From the NCBI GenBank assembly GCA_051710585.1, contig JBPESP010000002.1, positions 186,001 through 250,000 of the forward strand: a stretch of 64,000 nucleotides of DNA. Direction: 5' to 3'. Numbering within the stretch: position 1 is the stretch's first letter; each line of letters opens with the position of its first letter. The translations under genes and the position numbers were made by a program. The DNA is from JBPESP01 sp051710585 (GTDB lineage: Bacteria; Pseudomonadota; Gammaproteobacteria; Enterobacterales; Enterobacteriaceae). Under the pieces are notes generated by a model. It ran no database searches, had not been told where the DNA came from, and saw only the letters and a list, made by a program, of their open reading frames with translations. Positions 19,751 to 29,656 of the stretch are shown here, in pieces.

Positions 19751-20639
19751 TGAATTCTAATTGATACACTCCTGTCCCTGGCCCTTTTGAAGAAGGTAAC
19801 TCCACCATATTGTCAAAACCGTCCCTTAGGATATCCTGTCATTTGTAAGGCCAGGGCCACCTTGAATAATATACGGTATTTATACCGGAGAATTCATTCT
19901 TCAATAATCGCGTTTTAACTTAAAAAGCTACTGCTAAACTGAAACTACGCACAAATACGGTTAATGCATTATGCTATTATATAGCATAATATTTATTTCT
20001 CCTTTGATGTATAAAATTAACTATTATCTTTCTATAAAAGTTTTAATTAAGTACTTAAAAATAATAGAAATAAATTTAAATATTAATTATTAAGCGTTAT
20101 TTAATATTACAGACATACTTATTAATACAAATTTCTTTAAGTATTATTTAATAATAGTCGGTTAAATATAACCGATTGTAAAGTAGATAATAAATAACCC
20201 ATGATGGTCAAGAAGTTAAATTTCGCCACGTATGTCAAACCACAAATAAAATAAAATAATTTTTTATAAAAAAGTAAGTTTATCATTTATCAATACTAAC
20301 GTAGGGCTAATTCTTGATTGCACTGTAATTATAGTGCATACAGATAAAACATTCTCTATTTTTTTGGCTGAATATCTTCTTCTTGTTCCATGATCCAACA
20401 CCTTACATTATCTTAACGAGGAAATTATATAAAAGGACCATCTAATATCTATTAATTTTCCTCCCGAATACCATTCATGTAATTATATTAAGAATAATTA
20501 TCCAGTATTTTTGAGGGTTATTTTTTAAATAAGGCTACTTACTTTTTTTTACTTTTAGCGGTGGAGAATAACGTAATTCCCATCTGCGCAGTTTTTAATT
20601 AAAAACTTAAAGGATGAGATATATACAAAATCATACATA
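19751..20639. other. AT-rich intergenic region between lrhA and alaA relics
   Basis: About 0.9 kb of very AT-rich sequence with no open frame and no recognisable remnant. The E. coli lrhA-alaA gap is similarly long, so this may be an ancestral intergenic region. Confidence 0.5.
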
Positions 20640-21960
20640 TTCATGGTAGGAATATATTATCTGCCAGAAAAGTTCAATATCGTGTTTATACGCATAGAAA
20701 AATACAGTAAAATAAAAAAGGTCTACTACTATTAAATTTGTAGCCCGTGCTACAAAAGCAGGTGGAATGCTTCCAATAAAAAATAATAAAGTCATAAAGT
20801 TAAATACTATCAACCCAACTCCGTTTGGAGTTTTCATCCCCCGATGAATTTCTAGTAAATGAAATCCGTAATCTACCGGGAATACAAATATATAGGAACT
20901 TTAAAGTGCTGTATTCCGCACGTAAAGGCCATTATATAGGATTACAAAGTGCGCGAAATGCTATATCTCAACCGTGGGGAATGATATCTCTATTAATAAT
21001 AGAGTCTCGGAATTAATTTAGAAATCCAATGCAAGCACGCCAAAAAATAACAAAATAAGTAAGATGTTAATCTTAATGCCGGATTATCCATCCACTGTTG
21101 GCAAGTATTTATTTCGCTGTCTGGCAGCAACGCGGTGTATTATCTGTGTGATACGAAGAACCTGGCTAGTTTCCCGATCTGAACAATATCTTCTGCAAGA
21201 TAACCTTATACGCACGATTTAGCTATTAGCTCAACTAATATACCCGCTCGACGGGATATAATTATACTAAAATATGTCGCTTTTGCTAGTTAAAATCGCT
21301 CGCTAATATAATTTTATTATTTTCTCAAACGAGATTTACAACAAAACCCTCAGTGGCGCCGCCAGGGATTATTCTGTTACAGAAGATAGCGCTCGTTTTC
21401 TTTAACGTCTACCTTTAAGACCCATCTAAAATATAGCATATTGTTGGTTTATAGCATGATTAGCAGGTGCAACAACCTGAAGAAATACGCCAAAGGATAT
21501 ATATCATATCAAAGATCTGAAGATACTTCCCTCAATACACACCGTTACGTTAACGGTATCGATGCAGCATATGTATAACTGCTCTTGGCAACTTATCTAT
21601 CAGAGCATCCAGAGCATCAGCAAATATATCCAGCTAGACGGGCACCTGTATAAACAGCGCAACCGGACCCTACCGGCTTATCAACGACATCCCGGGGTTT
21701 ATCTGGATCGTCAAACTAAGCCGGTAGGGTCTATATATTTTCGCGCTACAAATAGCAAATATTTTAATATTGATGATAATTAAAAAGCTGGTGCTTGATT
21801 TGTTGTTATAGGAGAAAGGTCTCCTGGTTCATCAGAGCAGCACCTTCAACTAGCCTTAGACGAATAATTTGCATACAGTGATGGCGGCACGGGTAAATGT
21901 ATTGGAACCATCCTTTAGAAATTTGAGTAGTTTATGCAGAGCACTATTATCAATAAGCAG
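20640..21960 (+). pseudogene. alaA: alaA relic (glutamate-pyruvate aminotransferase)
   Basis: Several pieces in different plus-strand frames line up with AlaA in order. NNKVIKLNTINPTPFG corresponds to EGNKVLKLNIGNPAPFG, and SSPDEFLVNEIRNLP with LYSARK follows. Later come YQSIQSISKYIQLDGHLYKQ (GGYQSISEFITPGGRLYEQ), KPVGSIYF and KYFNIDD, then KKLVLDLLL and EKGLLV before the C-terminus. Stops and frameshifts separate the pieces. AlaA makes alanine from pyruvate and glutamate. The relic lies just upstream of yfbR on the same strand, as alaA does in E. coli. A 15-bp perfect inverted repeat sits inside it (21666-21731). Confidence 0.88.
21666..21731. repeat. 15-bp perfect inverted repeat inside the alaA relic
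   Basis: GACCCTACCGGCTTA at 21666-21680 is the exact reverse complement of 21717-21731, with a 36-nt spacer. The right arm encodes the homologous KPVGS segment (native KPRGA). The left arm replaces the codons for native AWEL with a foreign, one-base-longer sequence. The next bases (CTTATCAACGACATCCCGGG) resume native sequence in a shifted frame (LINDIPG). Confidence 0.85.
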
Positions 21961-22233
21961 AGATAAGTCATAAGGACGCAAGTGAATTCCAATTATTGCC
22001 CCTGCAGCAGATGTCGAGCATACAGAGAGCATCAGAGTTGTTAAAGTCGGCAACATGTATAAACGCAGCAGAGTGCGTGATTAGCCTACCCTCCACACGA
22101 ACCTTTATACTAGCATTGAATAAACACAGCCCTACCGGTTGAATCTCTAAAGCCGACTTGGGTTATTTGCATAACCGACGGCAGATGCGCACAATAGCAT
22201 TTCCGTTATCGTGTCTTTTTTTTGGAAAAGTTC

Positions 22234-22833
22234 ATGACTCAAAGCCATTTTTTCGCTTATTTATCACGCCTAAAACTTATTAACCGTTGGCCGTTAATGC
22301 GCAATGTGCGTATTGAAAATGTCTCGGAGCACACTTTGCAAGTGGCGTTTATCGCTCACGTTCTAGCGCTCATTAATAATCGTTTTTTCGGTGCTAACCT
22401 AAATCCCGAACGTATCGCACTGCTAGCGATGTATCACGACGCCAGTGAAGTACTGACCGGCGATATGCCGACGCCCATTAAGTATTACAATGCGCAGATT
22501 GCCTATGAGTACAAAAATATCGAAAAAATTGTACAGAAAAAATTGATCAACATGCTACCGGAAGCACTGCAAGAGGATTTTCGTCTGCTCATCGACGAGC
22601 AGTGTTACTTAGCTGTAGAGAAAACCCTCATCAAGCAGGCCGACGATCTGTGCGCCTACCTGAAATGCCTAGAGGAGAATGCTGCCGGTAATACCGAATT
22701 TACTTTGGCAATGCTGCGCCTGAAAAAAACGCTTAACGAAAAACGCAACCCTGCATTGGACTATTTCCAAAAAGTGTTTATTCCAAGCTTCAGCCTGTCG
22801 CTGGACGAAATTAATCAAGATTCACCAACCTAA
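22234..22833 (+). CDS. yfbR: 5'-deoxynucleotidase YfbR
   Basis: HD-domain phosphohydrolase that dephosphorylates deoxyribonucleoside 5'-monophosphates and feeds dUMP and thymidine salvage in the cytosol. I use the ATG at 22234 (MTQSHFFAYLSRLKLINRW), which gives 199 residues, the E. coli length; the frame opens at a TTG 12 bp earlier. Metal and substrate residues are present: RWPLMRNVR, the His of SEHTLQVAF, the HD pair in MYHDASEV and the Asp in KQADDLCAY. It is a lone intact gene between the alaA relic and about 7 kb of decayed DNA. Confidence 0.96.
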   Translation: MTQSHFFAYLSRLKLINRWPLMRNVRIENVSEHTLQVAFIAHVLALINNRFFGANLNPERIALLAMYHDASEVLTGDMPTPIKYYNAQIAYEYKNIEKIVQKKLINMLPEALQEDFRLLIDEQCYLAVEKTLIKQADDLCAYLKCLEENAAGNTEFTLAMLRLKKTLNEKRNPALDYFQKVFIPSFSLSLDEINQDSPT

Positions 22834-24869
22834 CAACACCGGCCTGAGATGAATCTCCGCTTAATACTGCTCCTCCCCGGAGGATCAGAGTTAGTTAGCG
22901 CTTGGCGCCTCAGCAAGAATAGAACAACGATACTAGTTGCCATAGAAGAAAGAAATATCCCTAGCAAGATAAAGTGGATGCTCATCCCTCGCTGCCCATA
23001 TCGACAATTAAAAAGAATCAACCTTTAGGCGAATGGATGACATAGTAGATGCTATTCATAATAAATGTACCAGAAAATTTACCCACACCAGAAAAGCTAT
23101 CAGTGCAGTAATAGGATCAGATAATATAATCGATTATCACCATCAAATAATCAACACTGGTAGCGCTAAGAATTAATTTACATACACGCAAGAAAAACGC
23201 CTATCAGCAAGGCGGAATCCATTTTCGACATGCGAAGTAATTGCCTATTACGCTTTTCTAGGTAACCCCTCGCTGATATTCACCTCAGCGACAACATCAA
23301 AATTATTGATATTGAAAGCGGCGCATTAAAAAGTATGTTGCCCATCTAGTTGAACTACGTAAAAAAGTCATGCTAAAATAACAGCCTGCCAACACAGCTG
23401 AAAGACAATACGATGTTTAGCACGCTAATCCTAATGCAAGGGATTATACGTACAGACTGATGTTAAATATGGTAAATGCTAAGCAAAACAGCATCTAGAC
23501 ACTGTTGTAACTTATCAAGATCACACCTGATTTGGTTTCAGATTTTTTTGCTTCAGAGAGGGTTTCTTTGAATTTTCAGTACATTGTTTCCATCTTAGAT
23601 TAATGATAACGATGTTTTTCCCTCGTACATATGTTTGGCTAAACCTATTAAAAGAATAAGTATCTATATTATTACGCAATATATATACCCCAATACCGGG
23701 TCTTTCTAGCCTCTAGTGTTAGTACTACTACTTAAACGGCTTCATACTACTTAAGCGTTATCGCGACTAAACACGCGCAACAAGGGCGCTTTTAATGAGT
23801 CCGTGATAGATTCAGTGCACTTGGTAACTTCCTCTAGCGTCAGTTAGTTGATAACTTTTATATTACTTTCTTAGAGCATAAATGCCATAGCTGAAACTTA
23901 GCTAAACAACGAACCTATAAGCAGCATGCCCATTCTCTAAACAAAATTGCTTATGTACAATTAAGGAGAACATAAACACATCTATAATTCTCGATTCTCC
24001 TTTTGGTTGTGGCTATAGAGGGACATAATAGGGCGCATTCTATCTATCTAGATAGAATCTTTGCTAAAAGCATAACACTGAGCTAGAGTATTATAACACC
24101 ATTTTGCACCACAATTATAATTAATTCGATGGATGCAAAAAAATTTTGCATCCATCATTCTAGCCTGAATGATGACTTCATTGTTTTTATTGGCAATTTC
24201 TAGCTTTCTCTTACCGATAGAGAAAGCTCTCTTGTTCCAGCATATGGTAATTTTATACCATCGCGCACTGTTGTTGAAAGTAGTAAAAACGACCATTCTA
24301 TATGTTCTAAATAAATAGAAGATTATTATAATTTACGCAATAATTTTTCGCTCCATCTAATATCATCCATTCCTTGTAAGGGACTATTGTCTAGCAGACT
24401 ATAACTGCCCGCGATAGCTGCCTTTTAGCAACCTACTAGCGCCCGTATTAAACAGAATATGCTCCTCAACCAACTCTCGTCTATAGACGATATAGCTATG
24501 ATATCCGTATAACAGCACGGCACCGAACGCTAATGGCGGCATAAATCCCGCTACTATACTATGTAGCTAAGAGCATTTTCCACCCCCCCGGCCTATATTT
24601 TTTCTCAATACCCCTTAGTGCAAAAAATAAAATAGTTAAAACATAGGGCGCAAATTCCATATCGCATATCACCAGCATAGTTTTAGTCTCTTCAGACAGA
24701 GATTTTGTATAATGGATAGTACTTCACCCAGAACAGCTTCTGGGTGTATTCGCCTTGCGACTATTCCGATATCCCGGCTGCACGCCCTATGCTGGAATAA
24801 AGTTATTATCCACTACGCCATGCTTTACCTGTTGCTAATAGAGTTTAGGAAGACAGATTACGCCGGTTA
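22834..24869. other. Decayed DNA downstream of yfbR
   Basis: No intact gene and no relic I can name. Features of note are a cluster of perfect hairpins at 24037-24228, a hairpin with a 9-bp stem at 24725-24746, and a C7 run at 24583-24589. In E. coli yfbR is followed by yfbS, yfbT, yfbU, yfbV and ackA-pta, but I could not match these. Confidence 0.5.
24037..24228. repeat. Cluster of three perfect hairpins
   Basis: Within 192 bp: ATTCTATCTA at 24037-24046 pairs with 24049-24058 (2-nt loop); GATGGATGCAAAA at 24128-24140 pairs with 24144-24156 (3-nt loop); AGCTTTCTCT at 24202-24211 pairs with 24219-24228 (7-nt loop). Stems are 10, 13 and 10 bp without mismatch. No intact gene is near, so a regulatory reading is not favoured. 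Confidence 0.8.
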
Positions 24870-25110
24870 CAGAAAAGATCATTAACAATTAGGAATTATA
24901 ATCTCGAGCTGGTGAGCTCAAAGATCAATATGACCTCCTTCCGTGGCATATTATTCATCGACGCTGTTAGGAATCCTCCCATGCCGATGACAGCGAATGC
25001 TCTCCCGGCACTATGCTGGGCCACATCCCATTTTAGGGGCCACTTGGCAGACAGGATACCAAAACGATACATGGTTCTCTTGTCCCAAGTAGTCCGCATA
25101 ACCCGGCCAG
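24870..25110 (-). pseudogene. Possible ClC-type chloride channel relic
   Basis: A minus-strand stretch reads FAVIGMGGFLTASMNNMP followed by VILIFELTSSRL. This resembles the ClC-family segment in which a small-residue helix (GMGALLAA or similar) precedes a helix ending in LEMT. Only this piece is recognisable, and stops follow immediately. The family assignment rests on one short motif and is uncertain. Confidence 0.25.
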
Positions 25111-25514
25111 CAACTATAGAAATTTAAGTCGTGTCAAAAAAACATCTGGACCGTGTCTTTAAGCTACACGGTAAAGAAAAGAAGGACTGAGCTTTATACG
25201 CTATTCCGCCCCTTTAATTAACTGTATGGCCGTAGTTAAATAACATGAATGCAGCACATATCGGTAGTTTTCATGCCATTACGCAGCTAATTTTAATCTG
25301 GTGGAGGGATTCGCCCATCAAACTGGTGGACGGCTCGGTACATAGAAATAGTGTTTTACCAATATCAGTAATGCTATTGAAGTACTGTTCCGTATCATCG
25401 AGAACAAGAAGAACAATTGCCATAGTCATATGATATATAGATGACTAGAGCAGTAAAGCCAGCATCTGGCAATTATCTAGAGAACAACTAGCAAAACTTT
25501 GAGGATAATACGTT

Positions 25515-25736
25515 ATGTCAGTATTTACCACCCTTTGCCGGCTTTCTAGATATAGAAAGCAGCAGTTGCTATATGCTAAAAGCTATCAGGATCTGGAATA
25601 CTGTAAGCTGAGCATTCGTAATCTCAAACGCTTGTTAGACTGGACTCTTTCGGTACCCATAACGCAGACTATTAACGAAACTCTAGATTTTTCTTTTAAA
25701 CCATCGATTTATTGGACGTGGCGTAATGAGAATTGA
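25515..25736 (+). CDS. Small basic ORF, possibly DUF1127-like
   Basis: 73 codons, MSVFTTLCRLSRYRKQQLLY onward, with a GAGG-type site upstream of the ATG. The arrangement of a basic helix (RYRKQQLLYAKS) followed by QDLEYCKLSIRNLKRL recalls DUF1127 proteins, in which a basic stretch precedes an L-x-D-I-G-L-x-R motif, but the diagnostic D-I-G-L is not clear. It also contains an 8-bp hairpin (25541-25560). It may be a chance frame in decayed DNA or a decaying small gene. Confidence 0.25.
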   Translation: MSVFTTLCRLSRYRKQQLLYAKSYQDLEYCKLSIRNLKRLLDWTLSVPITQTINETLDFSFKPSIYWTWRNEN

Positions 25737-27127
25737 CGGGTTGCACACATACCTAGGATTATTTACCTGACAAACCTGGACTAGCGCATGGAGAGATCGG
25801 TAATTAACGGAATAAATTTGAGACTATCGCAGCGTGGCATCGTTTCGGCTGTTACTGGCCAACGATGTATTTGGAAGTACGGATCACGCTAACGCAACTT
25901 ACCTTGACGAAGCACCGGCTGTACAAAAATTACCTGTGCCGGCGGCTACAATCGTTTTATTCTTATCAGTATCAAGGCTAATCGCGGGACAGCAATTTAC
26001 ATCATTCATAGCGGAATTTTTCCGGAACTCTTCTCGATAGCAACAGAAGAGATTTGCTTTTGTCTATTGCGATAGCTTCTCTCCTCTAGAGATACCATAG
26101 CCACTCTAGATATATCTGGTAGTATACACTGAAAAATGCCGAGACGAAAAGGATTTATTGGATGTCAGCACTTATTAAAATACATCAAAATAAAATCCCT
26201 TAAACACAGTATCGAGCTTAACGTACGTTATATTGTCCTGTATTATCTTTTACCACTGTTGTTTCATAACCTTTGTAGCAGTGATACCCAGATGAAACCC
26301 ATTACGCTAAAATAGGCTACAAAATGCTTACGGGAAGCGATTAAATCCGTCTGATCCAATTTCCTAGGATTGTTGTTTAAAAAAATATCCGACGAACAGT
26401 ACTCTATATATGGATAGATAATCCCAGGCAGAGTGTTTGGCTATATAAATTTTACCGTACATTTTGCTTTCGCGTTATTGATTGTTCTGACAGAACTCAG
26501 GTGTATACCGGCTAAACCTACGGTTATGGCAAGAATGGTGGCTCAATCTAAATAGCGGAGATATATAAAGCCCCTGCCTTTTAGTTTAAAGTATCTAAAC
26601 TATGTTATGCAAGAAAAGACCCCCTTATAGCCGCTGTGGCTGACAGCCACCATATGCGCTTTCTGGCAGGGAGCACAAAAAGCTCATCGGGTTTTTTAGC
26701 ATAAGAGGCTGGATTATTTGGCACTGGGAATCGCCTTAGAGCTAATAGTCATGACTAAAGATTTCTTAGTATATATACTTAGGTATCAGTACTTAGGATT
26801 CTACCATGTGTTATTGCGCTAACATACTGAAAATAAGTGTTTATTTATAGAAACTATGGCTACTCGGCATCGCTATGACAATTTTGCTGTTGTGTTCGCT
26901 ATCGCATGCCGCGAGTTGAATTTATAACATTATCTTATCTGGTTTAGTCGAGCATATTCAGTATTTATTAGAAGATAATACCTAAAATAAACCTCTTTCT
27001 GCTATTACCTACCAGTATTTTTTTTAACGACACAGAATGTGGGGGGGTTATTCTATATGCTAGCCTAGGTTATCATACCGCTACTATTTTAGCTTATCAA
27101 AACAAGCTACTGTGGCCTATATTCTTT

Positions 27128-27187
27128 CCTGCTTCATAATGCTAGCGCCCCCCACTGCTAATATGGGCGCTAGCATTATGAAGCAGG
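27128..27187. repeat. 23-bp perfect inverted repeat, 14-nt loop
   Basis: The left arm 27128-27150 (begins CCTGCTTCATAATGC) is an exact reverse complement of 27165-27187; the loop is CCCACTGCTAATAT. At 23 of 23 bp it is the longest perfect repeat found here. It lies in otherwise featureless decayed DNA, with no transposase remnant beside it and no T-tract after either arm. Confidence 0.88.
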
Positions 27188-27723
27188 GCAATAAAGGTTA
27201 AACACCATTCTAAATCTAGAATTTGTACTGTTGTATTTCATCACGCGGTAGCAGCTGGCGTGATTTCTCTCCCTGGGGGGGACTACCAAAGTTAAAGTAT
27301 CCGCTTTTAACAAGATAAAGGTCATACAGTGCTGCTAGGAGTTAGGAGTACTTAGTTTCCTGATATAGCCGGCGGGCAGTCAGTGGCAGCGCCATGGTAG
27401 TGTCGCCCTGGATATTGTACGGGTACGGTATAAATATCTTCTATTCGATATTTAGCCTCAATTTTATACTAGTAACACTAGCTATCCGTTAGGTATAACA
27501 ATAATATGTATTATTACTCCACGAAGGTGGGATATCTGCTGCTAATTAATACTCGCAGACATGGTGTATATATGAAAGTGAATTTAATAATTAGCTAGAG
27601 TTAGTTGCCTGTTGCTTAATGCTATATAGCTCCTATTGAAATGGATAATGATGCATTTTCCACCTCTGTTGGCGGGCCCTCTCTCAAAACTGTATGGTTA
27701 AAATCCCATTTATGCAGAACCCT

Positions 27724-27747
27724 TCCCCCTTTGCTAGCAAAGGGGGA
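27724..27747. repeat. 24-nt perfect palindrome
   Basis: TCCCCCTTTGCT is followed directly by its own reverse complement. The GC-rich ends combine C5 and G5 tracts. No intact gene flanks it. Confidence 0.8.
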
Positions 27748-29616
27748 TCCCTACTAACCTGTATCTATTCCATAGCATATTTATTTATGGTATTGCACTT
27801 TTATTCTATTGAATAAAATATATTCGTTGCTTAGTCTGAGTTATAGGTTAGTGACCTGCGCCTGTACGCTTATGATTCCTGAATTCAATGAGCGGTTACA
27901 TTTTCATTCTTGATGAGGCGTGGCATTAATTTTTGGCTGCCCGTTGTTAATTTACCTCCCATCCACGGTTCAGGATAACATGACGCGTATTCGGTAGACG
28001 ACTTTCAGTGGGAAAGAAAAACTACGCGGTAGTGCGCTCGCCCCCCTATTATCGGTGTGATCCTAATATCACCTTCAGATTAGAGTGGTACAATAAGTCG
28101 TTATTGTGATACATAACGTTTTGCGTAGGCAAAGTGCTAGACCAAGAAATAAGGTGCACTGAAATCCACTCCCTCCTATTTTACTTACTATAGATCCCAT
28201 GCTATAAGTAAAATTTTACAGTTCTTATAATAGCTTAACTTTTATTTGTTTCAGTTAATCAATCTAATAAACGTAGTTAGTGCTCCTATGCTGGGATAGG
28301 AATTTTTCTCACTAGCGATGCCCCATGGCGTTCTTTCTACTGAAATTGTATTTCAATTTAGTTTTAGCGCAGAGAAGAAGAAAAAAAACCATACTTCCAT
28401 GCTACGCTCAGCATCTTATTGGTGTTAGCTGTCAATATTACGCTGGGTATGTATTATCCGCTTTATCATACTCCCTAGTTTGCTAAGATATGCGCAAAGG
28501 GATTATAAAACAAGCAACGTGCTGCAGGAAAAGTATCGCTTCCTGAAGAATGTAAGTTCTGCCAATTATGCAGCTAGAGCCCCCTATAATGCAATTTTCT
28601 ACCTTTACCTACGCAACTAATTTAAGCTACAACAGCAGTTTTACAGCAGATATTGCCATTATATTAGTTAGATGGATAATCTCTTTATAGGCCATGGAGG
28701 CTCTTACCGCATAATTACTTTGTCATCTATCTCTAACCAATCTTATCACTATAGGGATATCAAAGCGGTAAAAATGCACACAGGCACACGATCTACGTCA
28801 TCTAAAAGCGAAGATCCCAACAATTTCAGATACACCTGAATGCGCGATTCCAGCGAACCATTACCGATAAAACTCGCATTGCTACGTAGCATTTAACAAC
28901 TAAAGATAGGTCTTATTCATTAAGACCGAGCTACCTAGCGGCTAAAGTTCCGCGATATCTACTTCCTAGCTACAACCCGATAGAACGTCATAATTCGCCA
29001 AAGATGGCAAGACCAGATCCACTGCGCCTACCTTTACGACCATGATGGTCGGTATACCGGTAATGCGCTATACTTCATATAGAATCCTTGCTATTTAGCA
29101 GTATCGCTGCGATTTAAACTGAAGATTGCACTTTATTATAATTTACTGCTGGCGTAATTTAAATTCTATTACTTAACGCGTAAAATGATGTGCGGTCTAG
29201 CATGTAGCCTCAAAGCGTAAGAAAACCTCTCTATACAGAGTATAACTTATCTGGATGTAATATTGACGGAAGTTTCTAACCCTTATGATTTCTAAAATAA
29301 ATGAAGTAACTTATTAAAATTACTAATAATATGCAAGGCGCAATAACCAGGCTTAATGAACACGGCCGGGATATCTGAAGGCAATGATATGTAGAAAACA
29401 CTCATTTAGCTAAATCAGTACAACTTATGAGGTATTCTTACCAATAAGGGATATTGAAGGAAAATACCTTGGGGGTGATAGCGTGCCGTGCTGCCAATAA
29501 AGTGCAAGAAAGTAAGTTGGCATATTAAAGAAACATTAGGATATCAGTGGGAAGCTCAGCAGAATGCTTAATAATGAACCCATGGAGAAAGAGCACCATA
29601 TGTCTTTAATAAAAGA

Positions 29617-29656
29617 CGAAAAAAACTTTTTTCCATTCACCCCCCCCATGAATGGC
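29617..29656 (-). terminator. Probable terminator of prfB-lysS
   Basis: Directly after the lysS stop codon, CCATTCA at 29633-29639 pairs with TGAATGG at 29649-29655. In transcription order the stem is followed by A6-G-T7. The loop is mostly a run of eight C on the plus strand (29640-29647). The position fits a rho-independent terminator, but the stem is short and not GC-rich. Confidence 0.5.

Larger units (their letters stand above)
25111..29616. other. Decayed DNA between yfbR and lysS
   Basis: About 4.5 kb with no intact gene apart from one doubtful short frame at 25515-25736. It holds the longest perfect inverted repeat of the window (27128-27187), a 24-nt GC-flanked palindrome at 27724-27747, G7 runs at 27041-27047 and 27275-27281, and a 7-bp hairpin at 28908-28926. 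No relic could be named. yfbR and the lysS block are far apart in E. coli, so an ancestral rearrangement junction must lie in this interval or in the 22834-24869 stretch. Confidence 0.5.

Noticed and set aside
24700..24760. ACCCAGAA-CAGC-TTCTGGGT hairpin as an intrinsic terminator
   Set aside because: No intact gene upstream and no T-tract after the stem; kept only as one more hairpin.
27128..27187. Insertion-sequence terminal inverted repeats
   Set aside because: Only 14 bp separate the arms, so no transposase could fit between them, and no flanking target duplication is obvious.
23000..29000. CRISPR array, tRNA or rRNA genes in the large gene-free stretches
   Set aside because: No regularly spaced direct repeats and no TpsiC-arm-like motif with a pairing acceptor stem were seen on either strand.
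29640..29647. C8 run after lysS as a slippage-regulated phase-variation tract
   Set aside because: It lies downstream of the stop codon, in the probable terminator loop, so changes in its length would not switch a reading frame.
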